Assembly: GCA_026399475.1 (NCBI GenBank)
Contig: JAPLQY010000013.1
Coordinates: forward strand, 1-36,403
Direction of reading: 5' to 3'
Source: Rhodocyclales bacterium
Lineage (GTDB): Bacteria > Pseudomonadota > Gammaproteobacteria > Burkholderiales > Rhodocyclaceae
DNA length: 36,403 nucleotides
The notes below the pieces were generated by a model. That model was given only the letters and a program-made list of their open reading frames with translations, was not told the DNA's origin and did not search any database. Below, piece by piece: positions 16,868 through 24,923 of the stretch. The position numbers and the translations under genes are program-made. Within the stretch, counting starts at the first letter, position 1, and each line of letters starts with the position of its first letter.

Positions 16868-17626
16868 CTAGTGCATCGCCCGCCGCGAGCGCTGCCAGGT
16901 GATGACGGCCTGATTCGCCTGCGCGAGCATGGGCTCGAAGCTTTTCCGGGGCAGCGCCTGGCGCAAGACAACGAACAGTGCCTCCGTGGTTTCCCGCGCC
17001 AGCTCGGCACTGGCCGCAGCATCCGTCAGGCAGCGCAACTGGATATGGGCCAGCGTATCGGCGACCAGCCGCCAGCCCAGCATCGGCATGTGATCGACCA
17101 GCGCCACCAGCATGCTGCCCAGTGCAGCGAGAATGGCCAGCGCTTCCTCCCGGTCGTCGCAGGCGACCATTGCGTGCCAGACGGCCAGATGGATGTTGCG
17201 CCTGAGTTCCAGCTTGAAATCGACCGCGTCGCCCTCGACCTGCTCGATCGCCGCGAATTTCTGCCGGAAGCGCACGTCCTCCGCGTCATCCAGCCCGTTG
17301 CGCAGGGCGCCGAGCAAGGCGCTGATGCCATGAATCGCCGTGAGGCCGAAGGCCTGACACCAGGCCAGGCCCCACTGGTCGATGCCGCTCACCAGCAAGG
17401 CCAGGCGCAGGGCGCGCGCCTCGTCGCCGTCCGCCGCGCGCACCCAGTTCTTCGCCAGTCCTTCGATCTCGACCACCGCCGCGTGCACGGCGGCTTCGTC
17501 GCCTTCCAGCGTAAGGCGGAAGATGCGCGTGAAGGCATCCTGCGCCATGCGCGCGGCAAGCCGTTGCAGCTCGGGCGAGGCAAGTTCAGCGAGACGGTCG
17601 GGCGGCAGGGAAACGGCTTCGTTCAT
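16868..17626 (-). CDS. Alpha-helical protein of unknown function
   Basis: A 252-residue protein that I do not recognise. It lacks a signal peptide and clear membrane segments and reads as helical repeats rich in Ala, Leu and Glu (for example [20 protein letters not shown] and [19 protein letters not shown]). ATG 17626 starts [15 protein letters not shown]. The frame continues upstream to 17737, but that would overlap the divergent DUF188 gene. The start codons of the two genes are 67 bp apart. It converges with the ornithine cyclodeaminase-family gene. Codon use resembles its neighbours. Confidence 0.72.
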   Translation of the reverse strand: MNEAVSLPPDRLAELASPELQRLAARMAQDAFTRIFRLTLEGDEAAVHAAVVEIEGLAKNWVRAADGDEARALRLALLVSGIDQWGLAWCQAFGLTAIHGISALLGALRNGLDDAEDVRFRQKFAAIEQVEGDAVDFKLELRRNIHLAVWHAMVACDDREEALAILAALGSMLVALVDHMPMLGWRLVADTLAHIQLRCLTDAAASAELARETTEALFVVLRQALPRKSFEPMLAQANQAVITWQRSRRAMH

Positions 17627-17693
17627 ATCGCTAGGATACCGTCCCCGCCTCTCGCAGGGACATAATTCAGTTCCAACTGTCACAACCGTCATT

Positions 17694-18149
17694 ATGCAGA
17701 TCTGGGTCGATGCCGACGCCTGCCCCGGCGTCATCAAGGAAATTCTCTACCGGGCCGCCACGCGGCATTGCCTGCCGCTGATCCTGGTCGCCAACCAGTG
17801 GCTGCGCGTGCCACCCTCGCCCCATATCCGCGTGGTGCAGGTGCCCAGGGGCTTCGACGTGGCCGACAATCACATCGTGGATCAGGTGGCCGCCGGCGAC
17901 CTGGTGATCACCGCCGACATCCCGCTGGCTGCCTTCGTCATCGAAAAGCAGGCCTTTGCGCTCAATCCGCGCGGCGAGTTCTACAGCGCGGAAAACATCC
18001 GCCAGTTGCTCGACATGCGCAACTTCATGGACACGCTGCGCAGCAGCGGCGTCGACACCGGCGGACCGCCGGCATTCAGCCATGCCGACCGGCAGAGCTT
18101 CGCCAATCAGCTCGACCGCTTCATCGCCAATCGCCGCAAACCGGCCTGA
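17694..18149 (+). CDS. DUF188 family protein (YaiI/YqxD)
   Basis: A 151-residue protein of the YaiI/YqxD family, a PIN-like fold of uncertain function. The N-terminus [18 protein letters not shown] is diagnostic. [31 protein letters not shown] and [13 protein letters not shown] follow as in the family. ATG 17694 is the first start giving the diagnostic N-terminus. It converges with pepN, with 20 bp between stops. Confidence 0.93.
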   Translation: MQIWVDADACPGVIKEILYRAATRHCLPLILVANQWLRVPPSPHIRVVQVPRGFDVADNHIVDQVAAGDLVITADIPLAAFVIEKQAFALNPRGEFYSAENIRQLLDMRNFMDTLRSSGVDTGGPPAFSHADRQSFANQLDRFIANRRKPA

Positions 18150-18169
18150 CAGGCAACCCGGCTCAACGG

Positions 18170-20962
18170 TCAGTTGCGGCGTGCGAGGGAAGTCGCCAAC
18201 GCGCTGCCGACGACTTCGGCGACGTCCTTCGCCAGGCCCTCGCAGGCCTCGATCCGCTCCAGCGCGGCCCGCGCGTGACCCTGCCGCACCGCATCGAACT
18301 GGCGCCAGCGGTCGAAGCTGCGCGCCAATCGCGATGCCACCTGTGGGTTCATCGCCTGCAATTCGATGATGACGTCGCTTGCCAACTGGTAGCCGCTGCC
18401 GTCCTGCGCATGGAAGTGCCGCGGGTTGGCGGCACAGAAACTGCGCACCAGGGCATAGACCTTGTTTGGATTCTTCAGGTCGAAGGCCGGGTGTTGCATG
18501 AGCTTCTTCACCCGCGCTGCGGTACCGGGCAGGCGCGAAGTCGCCTGGACCTGCAGCCACTTGTCGACCACCAGTGCTTCGCCCTGCCAAAGCGCATGGA
18601 ACATCGCAAGAGCCGTCTCGCGCTCGGGCAGATCGAGATTGGCGAGGGAGGTCAGGGCCGCGATCACGTCGGTCATGTTGCCGCCATGCTCGACCTGGGC
18701 CATCAGACGCGGCAGCACCGATGCCCGAAGGTAGGACTCGCCGCTTTCGGCAAGGTAGCCGAGGCACAGGTTGCGCAAGGAGCGGCGACCGACCTGGGCG
18801 CCGTCCGGGGCGTAGGGTTCCGCGGACACGAGTGTGTTCCACACATTCTCGAAACTGGCCCGCAGTTGCGTGGCGAGGTAACGGCGCAGGCTTACTCGGG
18901 CGCGATGGATCGCTTCGGGATCGATGGTCTGGCCCAAACCGACGACTTCCTCGGCCAGCACCTGCTCCGCCGGCAAGACCAGGGCCTCTGCAGCCAATGC
19001 CGAAGCGCCACCGTCCTCCGGATTCAGGCCGGCATCGAGCACGCGGCCACAGGCGACGACGAAGGCGTCGGGAATCCATCCCGTGCCCTCGCCGCCGGCC
19101 GCGATACCGGCAAGCAGGACTCGGGTGGCAAGACGCTGGCCGGCCTCCCAGCGATTGAACGCATCGCTGTCGTGAGCCATCAGGTGGGCGAGTTCGGCAT
19201 CGGTCTGCTCGCAGTCGAGATGCACCGGCGCAGAAAAGTTGCGCAGCAGCGAGGCCACCGGCGCGGCCGCGACATCCTCGAAAACAAAAGTCTGTGTCGA
19301 TTCGGTCAATGAAAGCACGCGCGTAGTGCCCTGCGGAGCGTTCTCGCCGGCAAGACGCAGCGGCGCATCCGTGCCATCGGGCAGCACCAGGCCAACGGCG
19401 ACCGGGATATGCAGCGGACCTTCGTCGATCGCCACGCCAGCGTCCGCGAGACGCTGCTCGTAGGCCGTTGGGGCGAGGCTTTGCCCAAGGGTCAGCGTAT
19501 AGCGACGGGTCGCTGCGTCCCAAAGGCCCTCGGCTTTCAGGCGCGGAGTACCGGCACGGGCATACCAGCGGCGGAACTGGCCGAGATCGACGCCTGCCTC
19601 TTTCCCCCCTCCATCCTGCATGGCAGCGACGAAGTCCTCGCAGGTCACGGCCTGGCCGTCGTGACGCTGAAAGTAGAGATCCATGCCTGCGCGGAAGCCA
19701 TCGCCGCCGAGCAGGGTGTGAATCATTCGTACCACTTCGGCACCTTTTTCGTACACCGTGGCAGTGTAGAAATTGTTGATCTCGGCATAGGAGGCCGGAC
19801 GGATCGGATGCGCCATGGGGCCTGCATCCTCGGGGAATTGGCCGACGCGCAGGGTGCGTACCGCCTGAATCCGCGTGGCAGCGCGCGAATGCGTGTCGGC
19901 ACCGAACTCCTGGTCGCGGAAGACGGTCAGGCCTTCCTTGAGCGAAAGCTGGAACCAGTCACGGCAAGTAACGCGGTTGCCGGTCCAGTTGTGGAAATAT
20001 TCGTGGGCGACGACGCGGTCGATGCTCTGGTAGTCGGTGTCCGTTGCCGTGTCGGGGCGAGCCAGCACGTACTTGGTGTTGAAGATATTGAGGCCCTTGT
20101 TCTCCATCGCCCCCATGTTGAAATCCCCCACCGCGACGATCATGTAGTGGTCCAGGTCCATCTCGAGGCCGAAGCGTTCCTCGTCCCAGCGCATGGATTT
20201 TTTCAGCGCCGCCATGGCGTGGCCGCACTGGTCCAGCTTGCCTGGTTCGACATAAACCGCGAGGCGGACGCTGCGGCCGGATCGGGTGACGAAGCGGTCC
20301 TCGAGCACGTCCAGCCGGGCGGCGACGACAGCGAACAGGTAGGCCGGCTTGGCGAAGGGGTCTTCCCAGCGCGTCCAGTGGCGCGAGGCGTCGTGCTCGC
20401 TGATGCCGGCGGCCACCAGGTTGCCGTTGGACAGCAGTTGCGGGAAACGCTCGAGGTCGGCCTCGATGGTGCAGGTGTAGCGCGCCATCACGTCGGGGCG
20501 GTCCGGGAAGAACGTGATGCGGCGGAAGCCTTCGGCTTCGCATTGGGAGAAGTACCCATCCTTGGAACGGTAGAGGCCCGAGAGCCGGGTATTCCTGTCC
20601 GGGTCGATGCGCACCACGGTTTCGAGCACGAAGGTATCGGGCAGTGCGCCGGAATCCGCGCCGACGATGGTCAGCGTGTTGTCGGCCAGCGTGTAGCGCG
20701 ACGGCGCCAGGGCTGTTACCTGCCCCCAAGGTAGAGTCCCCTGTACACAAAGCGCGTCGAGGCCGACGGCCTGCAACGCAAGTTCCTCGCCATCGAGCAC
20801 GAAAGCGCCGCCGGCACCTTGCGGATTGCGCTTGCAGGCCAGCCTGGCGCGCACTTCGGCGTAGCCTTCATGGATCGCGACGTGGAGATCGACCGTGTCT
20901 ACCAGCCACGCCGGCGGCGTGTAGTCCTTGAGGTAGATGGCATTCGGGGTTTCGGTGCGCAT
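18170..20962 (-). CDS. pepN: Aminopeptidase N (M1 family, zinc-dependent)
   Basis: Cytoplasmic broad-specificity aminopeptidase that works in late steps of protein and peptide breakdown. 930 residues, somewhat longer than the about 870 of E. coli PepN. Substrate-binding GAMENKG is at 284-290. The zinc site HEYFH is at 320-324, followed by Glu343 in SLKEGLTVFRDQEF. The N-terminal part (DPDRNTRLSGLYRSKDGYFSQCEAEGFRRITFFPDRPDV) and the long helical C-terminal domain are of the E. coli PepN subgroup. I chose ATG 20962 because an AGGA ribosome site lies before it and MRTETPNAIYLKDYTPP is the family start. An in-frame ATG at 21022 would add 20 residues without homology. Confidence 0.95.
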   Translation of the reverse strand: MRTETPNAIYLKDYTPPAWLVDTVDLHVAIHEGYAEVRARLACKRNPQGAGGAFVLDGEELALQAVGLDALCVQGTLPWGQVTALAPSRYTLADNTLTIVGADSGALPDTFVLETVVRIDPDRNTRLSGLYRSKDGYFSQCEAEGFRRITFFPDRPDVMARYTCTIEADLERFPQLLSNGNLVAAGISEHDASRHWTRWEDPFAKPAYLFAVVAARLDVLEDRFVTRSGRSVRLAVYVEPGKLDQCGHAMAALKKSMRWDEERFGLEMDLDHYMIVAVGDFNMGAMENKGLNIFNTKYVLARPDTATDTDYQSIDRVVAHEYFHNWTGNRVTCRDWFQLSLKEGLTVFRDQEFGADTHSRAATRIQAVRTLRVGQFPEDAGPMAHPIRPASYAEINNFYTATVYEKGAEVVRMIHTLLGGDGFRAGMDLYFQRHDGQAVTCEDFVAAMQDGGGKEAGVDLGQFRRWYARAGTPRLKAEGLWDAATRRYTLTLGQSLAPTAYEQRLADAGVAIDEGPLHIPVAVGLVLPDGTDAPLRLAGENAPQGTTRVLSLTESTQTFVFEDVAAAPVASLLRNFSAPVHLDCEQTDAELAHLMAHDSDAFNRWEAGQRLATRVLLAGIAAGGEGTGWIPDAFVVACGRVLDAGLNPEDGGASALAAEALVLPAEQVLAEEVVGLGQTIDPEAIHRARVSLRRYLATQLRASFENVWNTLVSAEPYAPDGAQVGRRSLRNLCLGYLAESGESYLRASVLPRLMAQVEHGGNMTDVIAALTSLANLDLPERETALAMFHALWQGEALVVDKWLQVQATSRLPGTAARVKKLMQHPAFDLKNPNKVYALVRSFCAANPRHFHAQDGSGYQLASDVIIELQAMNPQVASRLARSFDRWRQFDAVRQGHARAALERIEACEGLAKDVAEVVGSALATSLARRN

Positions 20963-21100
20963 GAGCAATTCCTGGAAGACCTTCAAAAGATGGTTCAGAC
21001 AGGCGACCCGCGCCCTGTTCATTCAGACGAAACGAGCCCTCGGCGCGATGTCTTTGAGGCGGCACTGCCTTTTTGTCGGAGGCGCCGGTTCCCCTTATGT

Positions 21101-21721
21101 CTATTCTGGTGGAGTCAGGTCGACGCGCAGGTAATTAGGGCACGTCCATTTGGCGTCGATGCTGTCCTCATAGTGCTTTTCAAGCCGGTCTCTCGCCTGG
21201 TCGAATTTCGGCGAATCCGGTTCGTGCTGCGGTTTAAAGATGCCAGTGGCTGCATTTTCCACCAGTGGCATCGGCTGGATCCAGAAGGCACGAACCCCGA
21301 GTCGGGCGAGAACCGTCTGCGCAAAGGCCCTGGCCAGCGGCGTACCGAGTCCTTGTCCCTGATAGGCAGCGGGGGACACAATCAGCGCCAGCAGGGCTAT
21401 CGCGCCCGCCTCCATGAGTGACGGAGGACACTGCTCACAGTTTCTTCTCAGGCAGGCAGCCCAGTCATCACCCGTCGCCGAGTGCGATTCGAGGGCTTCC
21501 AGCGTACCCTCCTTGCCTCCGGTAATTATTATGTCGACCACCAGCCAGCGCATATACAACACGGCATCGCCGGCCTCGTCGTCCACACGCACCGCAAACT
21601 CCGTAATGCCAGGCACCTCGACGAGTCCCGGGGACGACTCCCATGTAACGACGTATGGACGGGAATCGGCACGCAAGGTTTCGCGTACGCAGTCTTCCGA
21701 AAATTCACCGATAACCTTCAT
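21101..21721 (-). CDS. Probable GNAT-fold acetyltransferase-like protein
   Basis: A 206-residue protein with no confident family. In the middle, ALIVSPAAYQGQGLGTPLARAF (residues 113-133) resembles the acetyl-CoA-binding motif A of GNAT enzymes (V-x-P-x-Y-x-G-x-G-x-G). The following helix and VRAFWIQPMPLVENAATGIF could be the later strands. The N-terminal about 90 residues match nothing I know. Three cysteines cluster at CLRRNCEQC. Its base composition is visibly less GC-rich than its neighbours. It stands alone between pepN and an intergenic region, so lateral acquisition is possible. The start at 21721 is the only early Met. Confidence 0.55.
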   Translation of the reverse strand: MKVIGEFSEDCVRETLRADSRPYVVTWESSPGLVEVPGITEFAVRVDDEAGDAVLYMRWLVVDIIITGGKEGTLEALESHSATGDDWAACLRRNCEQCPPSLMEAGAIALLALIVSPAAYQGQGLGTPLARAFAQTVLARLGVRAFWIQPMPLVENAATGIFKPQHEPDSPKFDQARDRLEKHYEDSIDAKWTCPNYLRVDLTPPE

Positions 21722-22061
21722 GCATATGTCCCATTACTTTCAGAGCCGCTCCGCGCCGCCTGACACCCGCTGGACGCCCGCGCGGAGCGCGACTGCTGCC
21801 ACCTCGAATCACGCTGCGGACATTGGCCTGCGGTTCCTGGTTCTTTCAGGATGCGCGATGAATTTCCCCGCCGCTTTCCAGACTACCACAGCAACCCGAA
21901 GGCGCGCCGAAACGGGAATCGCCGACCTATCGTTCGCGGCTGCCCGATTGACCGGGAAGCGTGATGCCTGAAATTTCACAAGCACAGGCAGCAATTTCGT
22001 TGTTGCGGCAAAACCAGCAGGAAGGTCGCGGCGACTATAATCGGCAGCTTCGGAGGATTTC
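21722..22061. other. 340-bp intergenic region, no supported gene
   Basis: Lies between the divergent GNAT-like gene and the S4-domain gene. Short frames here on both strands have no ribosome site or recognisable sequence. The right end holds the -10 element and ribosome site of the S4 gene. The left end must hold the promoter of the GNAT-like gene. I see no RNA gene or repeat. Confidence 0.6.
22036..22056 (+). promoter_or_regulatory. TATAAT -10 element and GGAGG ribosome site of the S4-domain gene
   Basis: A perfect TATAAT at 22036-22041 is followed by GGAGG at 22052-22056, five bases before the TTG start codon. No good -35 is seen at 16-18 bp. If the -10 is used, the leader is very short and the ribosome site begins almost at the transcription start. 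Confidence 0.4.
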
Positions 22062-22304
22062 TTGACCATTCACCGCTTTCAGCTTCAGGGCGAGTTCATC
22101 GAACTGAACGTGCTCCTCAAGCTGCTGGGCCTGGCGCCTTCCGGTGGCGCCGCCAAGGCGCTGATCGCCGAGGGATCCGTGGCAGTGGATGGCGAGACCG
22201 AAACCCGCATCCGGCGCAAGCTGCGACCCGGCCAGGTGGTGCGCCTTGCGGATGATGAAATCCGCATCGCCGCCGCTGATGTTGTCCCCGACACCGCCCA
22301 CTGA
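22062..22304 (+). CDS. S4-domain RNA-binding protein (YbcJ-like)
   Basis: An 80-residue protein that is essentially one S4 RNA-binding domain. The core FIELNVLLKLLGLAPSGGAAKALIAEGSVAVDGETETRIRRKLRPGQVVRL is typical of the small YbcJ/RlbA-like family. The start is TTG 22062, supported by the strong GGAGG site. It lies 23 bp before the ribosome-assembly GTPase gene in the same direction, which fits a role in ribosome or RNA metabolism. The exact RNA target is unknown. Confidence 0.87.
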   Translation: MTIHRFQLQGEFIELNVLLKLLGLAPSGGAAKALIAEGSVAVDGETETRIRRKLRPGQVVRLADDEIRIAAADVVPDTAH

Positions 22305-22327
22305 CTCTTGCCTGAACTGAATCCTTC

Positions 22328-23221
22328 ATGACCATACAGTGGTTCCCCGGCCACATGACTTCGGCCCGCAAGAAGGCGGCCGAGACCATGGCGCTGACCG
22401 ACGTAGTGATCGAGGTCTGCGACGCACGCCTGCCCGAGGCCAGCAGCAACCCGATGATTCGCGAGCTGCGCCTGCACCGCCAGCGCCCCTGCCTCAAGCT
22501 TTTGAACAAGTCCGACCTGGCCGACCCAGCGGTGACCCAGGCCTGGCTCGACTATTACAACAGCCAGCCCGGCGTCAAGGCGGTGGCGATTTCAAGCAAG
22601 AAGCCGGGCGAGGCAGCGCGCGTGCCGGGGCTGTGCAAGCTCCTCGCACCGCACCGCAACGACGGCATCAAGCCGCTGCGCATGCTGATCATGGGCATTC
22701 CCAACGTCGGCAAATCGACGCTGATGAATGCGCTGCTCAAGCGCCGCGTGGCTGCGGTCGGCGACGAGCCGGCGGTCACCAAGTCGCAGATGTGCATCGA
22801 CCTCGGTCCGACCATGAGCATCACCGACACGCCGGGCCTGATGTGGCCGAAGATCACCCACGACAGCGACGGCTTCATGCTCGCCGCCAGCCACGCCATC
22901 GGTCGCAACGCGGTGATCGATTCGGAAGTGGCAATCTTTCTGGCCGGGCTGCTGTTGCAGAACTACCCGGCGCTGCTCGCCGAGCGCTATGGCATCGCCG
23001 TCGACGGCATGGATGGCGTTGCCGTGGTGGAGGCGGTGGCCAGAAAGCGCGGCTGCATCGTCAAGGGCCGTCGCGGCGGCGAACTCGATCTGGAAAAGGC
23101 CGGGATGGTCCTGCTCACCGATTATCGCGGCGGCAAACTCGGTCGCATCAGCCTGGAATCGCCCGACAGCCGTGCCGCCATGCTGGCGGCACCGGCACCC
23201 GCGCTCACCGTCTCCGAGTAA
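22328..23221 (+). CDS. Circularly permuted ribosome-biogenesis GTPase (RbgA/YlqF family)
   Basis: GTPase that in this family helps late maturation of the large ribosomal subunit. 297 residues. The G motifs are in permuted order: G4 NKSD (60-63) and G5 SSK (89-91) come before G1 GIPNVGKST (123-131) and G3 DTPG (167-170). The N-terminal WFPGHMTSARKKA is diagnostic. A C-terminal helical domain of about 100 residues follows. It is probably co-transcribed with the S4-domain gene. I give no symbol because the RbgA/YlqF orthology in betaproteobacteria is not certain. Confidence 0.93.
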   Translation: MTIQWFPGHMTSARKKAAETMALTDVVIEVCDARLPEASSNPMIRELRLHRQRPCLKLLNKSDLADPAVTQAWLDYYNSQPGVKAVAISSKKPGEAARVPGLCKLLAPHRNDGIKPLRMLIMGIPNVGKSTLMNALLKRRVAAVGDEPAVTKSQMCIDLGPTMSITDTPGLMWPKITHDSDGFMLAASHAIGRNAVIDSEVAIFLAGLLLQNYPALLAERYGIAVDGMDGVAVVEAVARKRGCIVKGRRGGELDLEKAGMVLLTDYRGGKLGRISLESPDSRAAMLAAPAPALTVSE

Positions 23222-23432
23222 TCCCCCTGCCAAGGCGGGTCACGTCAGCCTTGCCCGCAAGAGTGGAGGGGCTGGCCAGGGAAGCAACATGCCGGGTTAT
23301 TCCGCAGTGCAGCATTTCGAGGCGAGACGTTCACAGTCTGTCGATCGCCGGAAATTGGCGCCGACCGCCCGCAACACCCGGCACGCACCGGGCGTGACAA
23401 ACGCGAAGGCAATTACTACACTCATAAAGTCG

Positions 23433-23461
23433 TTTACAGCCCACGGCACAATCAGTATCAT
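23433..23461 (+). promoter_or_regulatory. Predicted sigma70 promoter of the liv/acyl-CoA block
   Basis: TTTACA (23433-23438) and TATCAT (23456-23461), 17 bp apart, each match the consensus at five of six positions. The expected start of transcription is about 23468, roughly 90 bp before the binding-protein gene. Confidence 0.65.
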
Positions 23462-23483
23462 TCCGCGTGTATTACAGAACTAT

Positions 23484-23500
23484 GTTCCGCTAAGCGGAAC
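23484..23500. promoter_or_regulatory. Perfect 17-bp dyad operator candidate gttccgct-a-agcggaac
   Basis: Two perfect 8-bp arms surround a single central base. The dyad lies about 16-32 bp downstream of the predicted transcription start, a place where a bound repressor would block elongation. An extra half-site TTCCGC is at 23461-23466. The shape resembles operators of IclR-type regulators of catabolic genes, but that assignment is inference and no regulator gene is in the window. Confidence 0.55.
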
Positions 23501-23558
23501 TACAAGATTCAGCCGCCAGCTTTTGCCCGGACCGGACTACTAACAGGAGAAGACACTC

Positions 23559-24797
23559 ATGAAGAACCGTTTTATCCAGCACCTCGCCCTTGCAGCCGGT
23601 GCCTTGCTGATTGGCGGCAGCGCATTCGCCCAGGTCAAGATCGCCTATATCGATCCGCTCTCCGGTCCCTTCGCCAATGTCGGCGAGGCCGGTCTCAAGG
23701 GCTTCAAGGAAGCTGCTGAAATCCTGGTCAACCAGAAGGGCGGCATCATGGGCCAGAAGCTCGAATACGTCGGATTCGACAACAAGGGCAGCCCCCAGGA
23801 AAGCCAGATCCAGTTGAAGGCGGCGATCGACCAGGGCTTCCGTTTCATTACCCAGGGCAATGGTTCGGGCGCGGCGCACTCGCTGATCGACGCAGTCAAC
23901 AAGTGGAACGCACGCAATCCGGACAAGACCGTACTGTTCTTCAACTATGCGGCCGTCGATCCGACGCTGACCGGCGAGAAGTGCAGCTTCTGGCATTTCC
24001 GTTTTGACGCCAACACCGAAATGAAGATGGAGGCGATCACCAGCTTCATGGAGAAGGACAAGAAGATCAAGAAGGTCTTCATCATCGGCCAGGACTACGC
24101 CCACGGCCATCAGGTGGCCAAGGCGGCGAAGGAAATGCTGGCGAAGAAGCGCAAGGACATCAAGATCGTCGGCGAGGACCTGCACCCGATCGGCAAGGTC
24201 AAGGACTTCGCGCCCTATATCGCCAAGATCAAGGCCTCCGGCGCCGACACCGTGATCACCGGCAACTGGGGCAACGACCTCTCACTGCTGGTCAAGGCCG
24301 CCAAGGATGCCGGTCTCAAGACGCGCTTCTACACCTACTATGCGGGCGGTCTGGGCACGCCGCAGGCCATGGGCGCCGCGGGCGAAAACCTGGTGCTGCA
24401 ACTCACCGAATGGCACATGAACGTGCCGACCAAATCGACCGAAAAGTTCGCCCTCGACTTCAACAAGAAATACCCCGGTGTCTACTTCTATTACCTGCGC
24501 GTCAACACCATGACCGAGATGGTGGCGAAGGCGATGAACACTGCCAAGTCGACCGATCCCAAGGCCGTGGCACTCGCCCTGGAAGACATGCGCTTCCCGG
24601 CCGAGAACGGCGAAGTCTGGATGCGCAAGAGCGACCACCAGATGATGCAGCCGCTTTACATCTCGGTCTTCAGCAAGGCGGACGGCAAGGTGGTCAAGCA
24701 TGATTCCGAAGGCACCGGATACGGCTGGAAGACCCTGGCCTCGGTTTCGCAGCGCGATTCGCAACTGCCGACCGCCTGCATCATGGAACGTCCGTAA
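23559..24797 (+). CDS. Liv-type (branched-chain amino acid/amide family) ABC substrate-binding protein
   Basis: Periplasmic binding protein of the type 1 fold that delivers substrate to the LivHMGF-type transporter encoded next. 412 residues, with a signal peptide cleaved after AFA (residue 24) and no lipobox. The start of the mature domain, VKIAYIDPLSGPFANVGEAGLKGF, and the middle FIIGQDYAHGHQVAKAAKEML are typical. The family binds many small acids and aromatics as well as amino acids. The acyl-CoA genes downstream suggest a carboxylic acid ligand, not an amino acid. AGGAGAA precedes ATG 23559. The last residues carry two cysteines (Cys in PTACIMERP and earlier KCSFWHF). Confidence 0.92.
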   Translation: MKNRFIQHLALAAGALLIGGSAFAQVKIAYIDPLSGPFANVGEAGLKGFKEAAEILVNQKGGIMGQKLEYVGFDNKGSPQESQIQLKAAIDQGFRFITQGNGSGAAHSLIDAVNKWNARNPDKTVLFFNYAAVDPTLTGEKCSFWHFRFDANTEMKMEAITSFMEKDKKIKKVFIIGQDYAHGHQVAKAAKEMLAKKRKDIKIVGEDLHPIGKVKDFAPYIAKIKASGADTVITGNWGNDLSLLVKAAKDAGLKTRFYTYYAGGLGTPQAMGAAGENLVLQLTEWHMNVPTKSTEKFALDFNKKYPGVYFYYLRVNTMTEMVAKAMNTAKSTDPKAVALALEDMRFPAENGEVWMRKSDHQMMQPLYISVFSKADGKVVKHDSEGTGYGWKTLASVSQRDSQLPTACIMERP

Positions 24798-24803
24798 GGG
24801 TTG

Positions 24804-24907
24804 AAACCCGTGAAACGTGAAAAGTGAAAAGTGAAAAGTGAAACGTAGAACCCCCACGGGTTTTGCCTTTGACTCTCACATTTCACGTTTCACTTTTCAC
24901 GTTTCAC
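24804..24907. repeat. GTGAAA-heptamer inverted-repeat element, copy 1
   Basis: Five tandem heptamers of the type gtgaaam (24810-24844) are followed by a 35-bp centre and four heptamers in reverse orientation (24880-24907). The two arms can form a long stem. A nested 9-bp pair aaacccgtg (24804-24812) / cacgggttt (24855-24863) can form an alternative, shorter hairpin followed by a T-rich stretch. It lies between the binding-protein gene and livH, so it may set different expression of the two. Confidence 0.8.
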
Positions 24908-24923
24908 GCCTCTGGGGTCAATA

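Larger units (their letters stand above)
23222..23558. other. 337-bp intergenic region with the promoter-operator of the liv/acyl-CoA block
   Basis: No supported gene. Near the left end caaggc (23231-23236) and gccttg (23248-23253) can pair as a weak hairpin after the GTPase gene, without a T-run. The right part is AT-richer and holds a sigma70-like promoter, a perfect dyad and a good ribosome site (AGGAGAA, just before 23559), annotated separately. Confidence 0.6.

Noticed and set aside
21809..22069. An 86-codon frame on the minus strand in the 340-bp gap
   Set aside because: No ribosome site, no recognisable sequence, and it overlaps the promoter and start of the S4-domain gene.
24810..24907. 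CRISPR-like array of short repeats
   Set aside because: Units are 7 bp, directly adjacent without spacers, and face each other as an inverted repeat.
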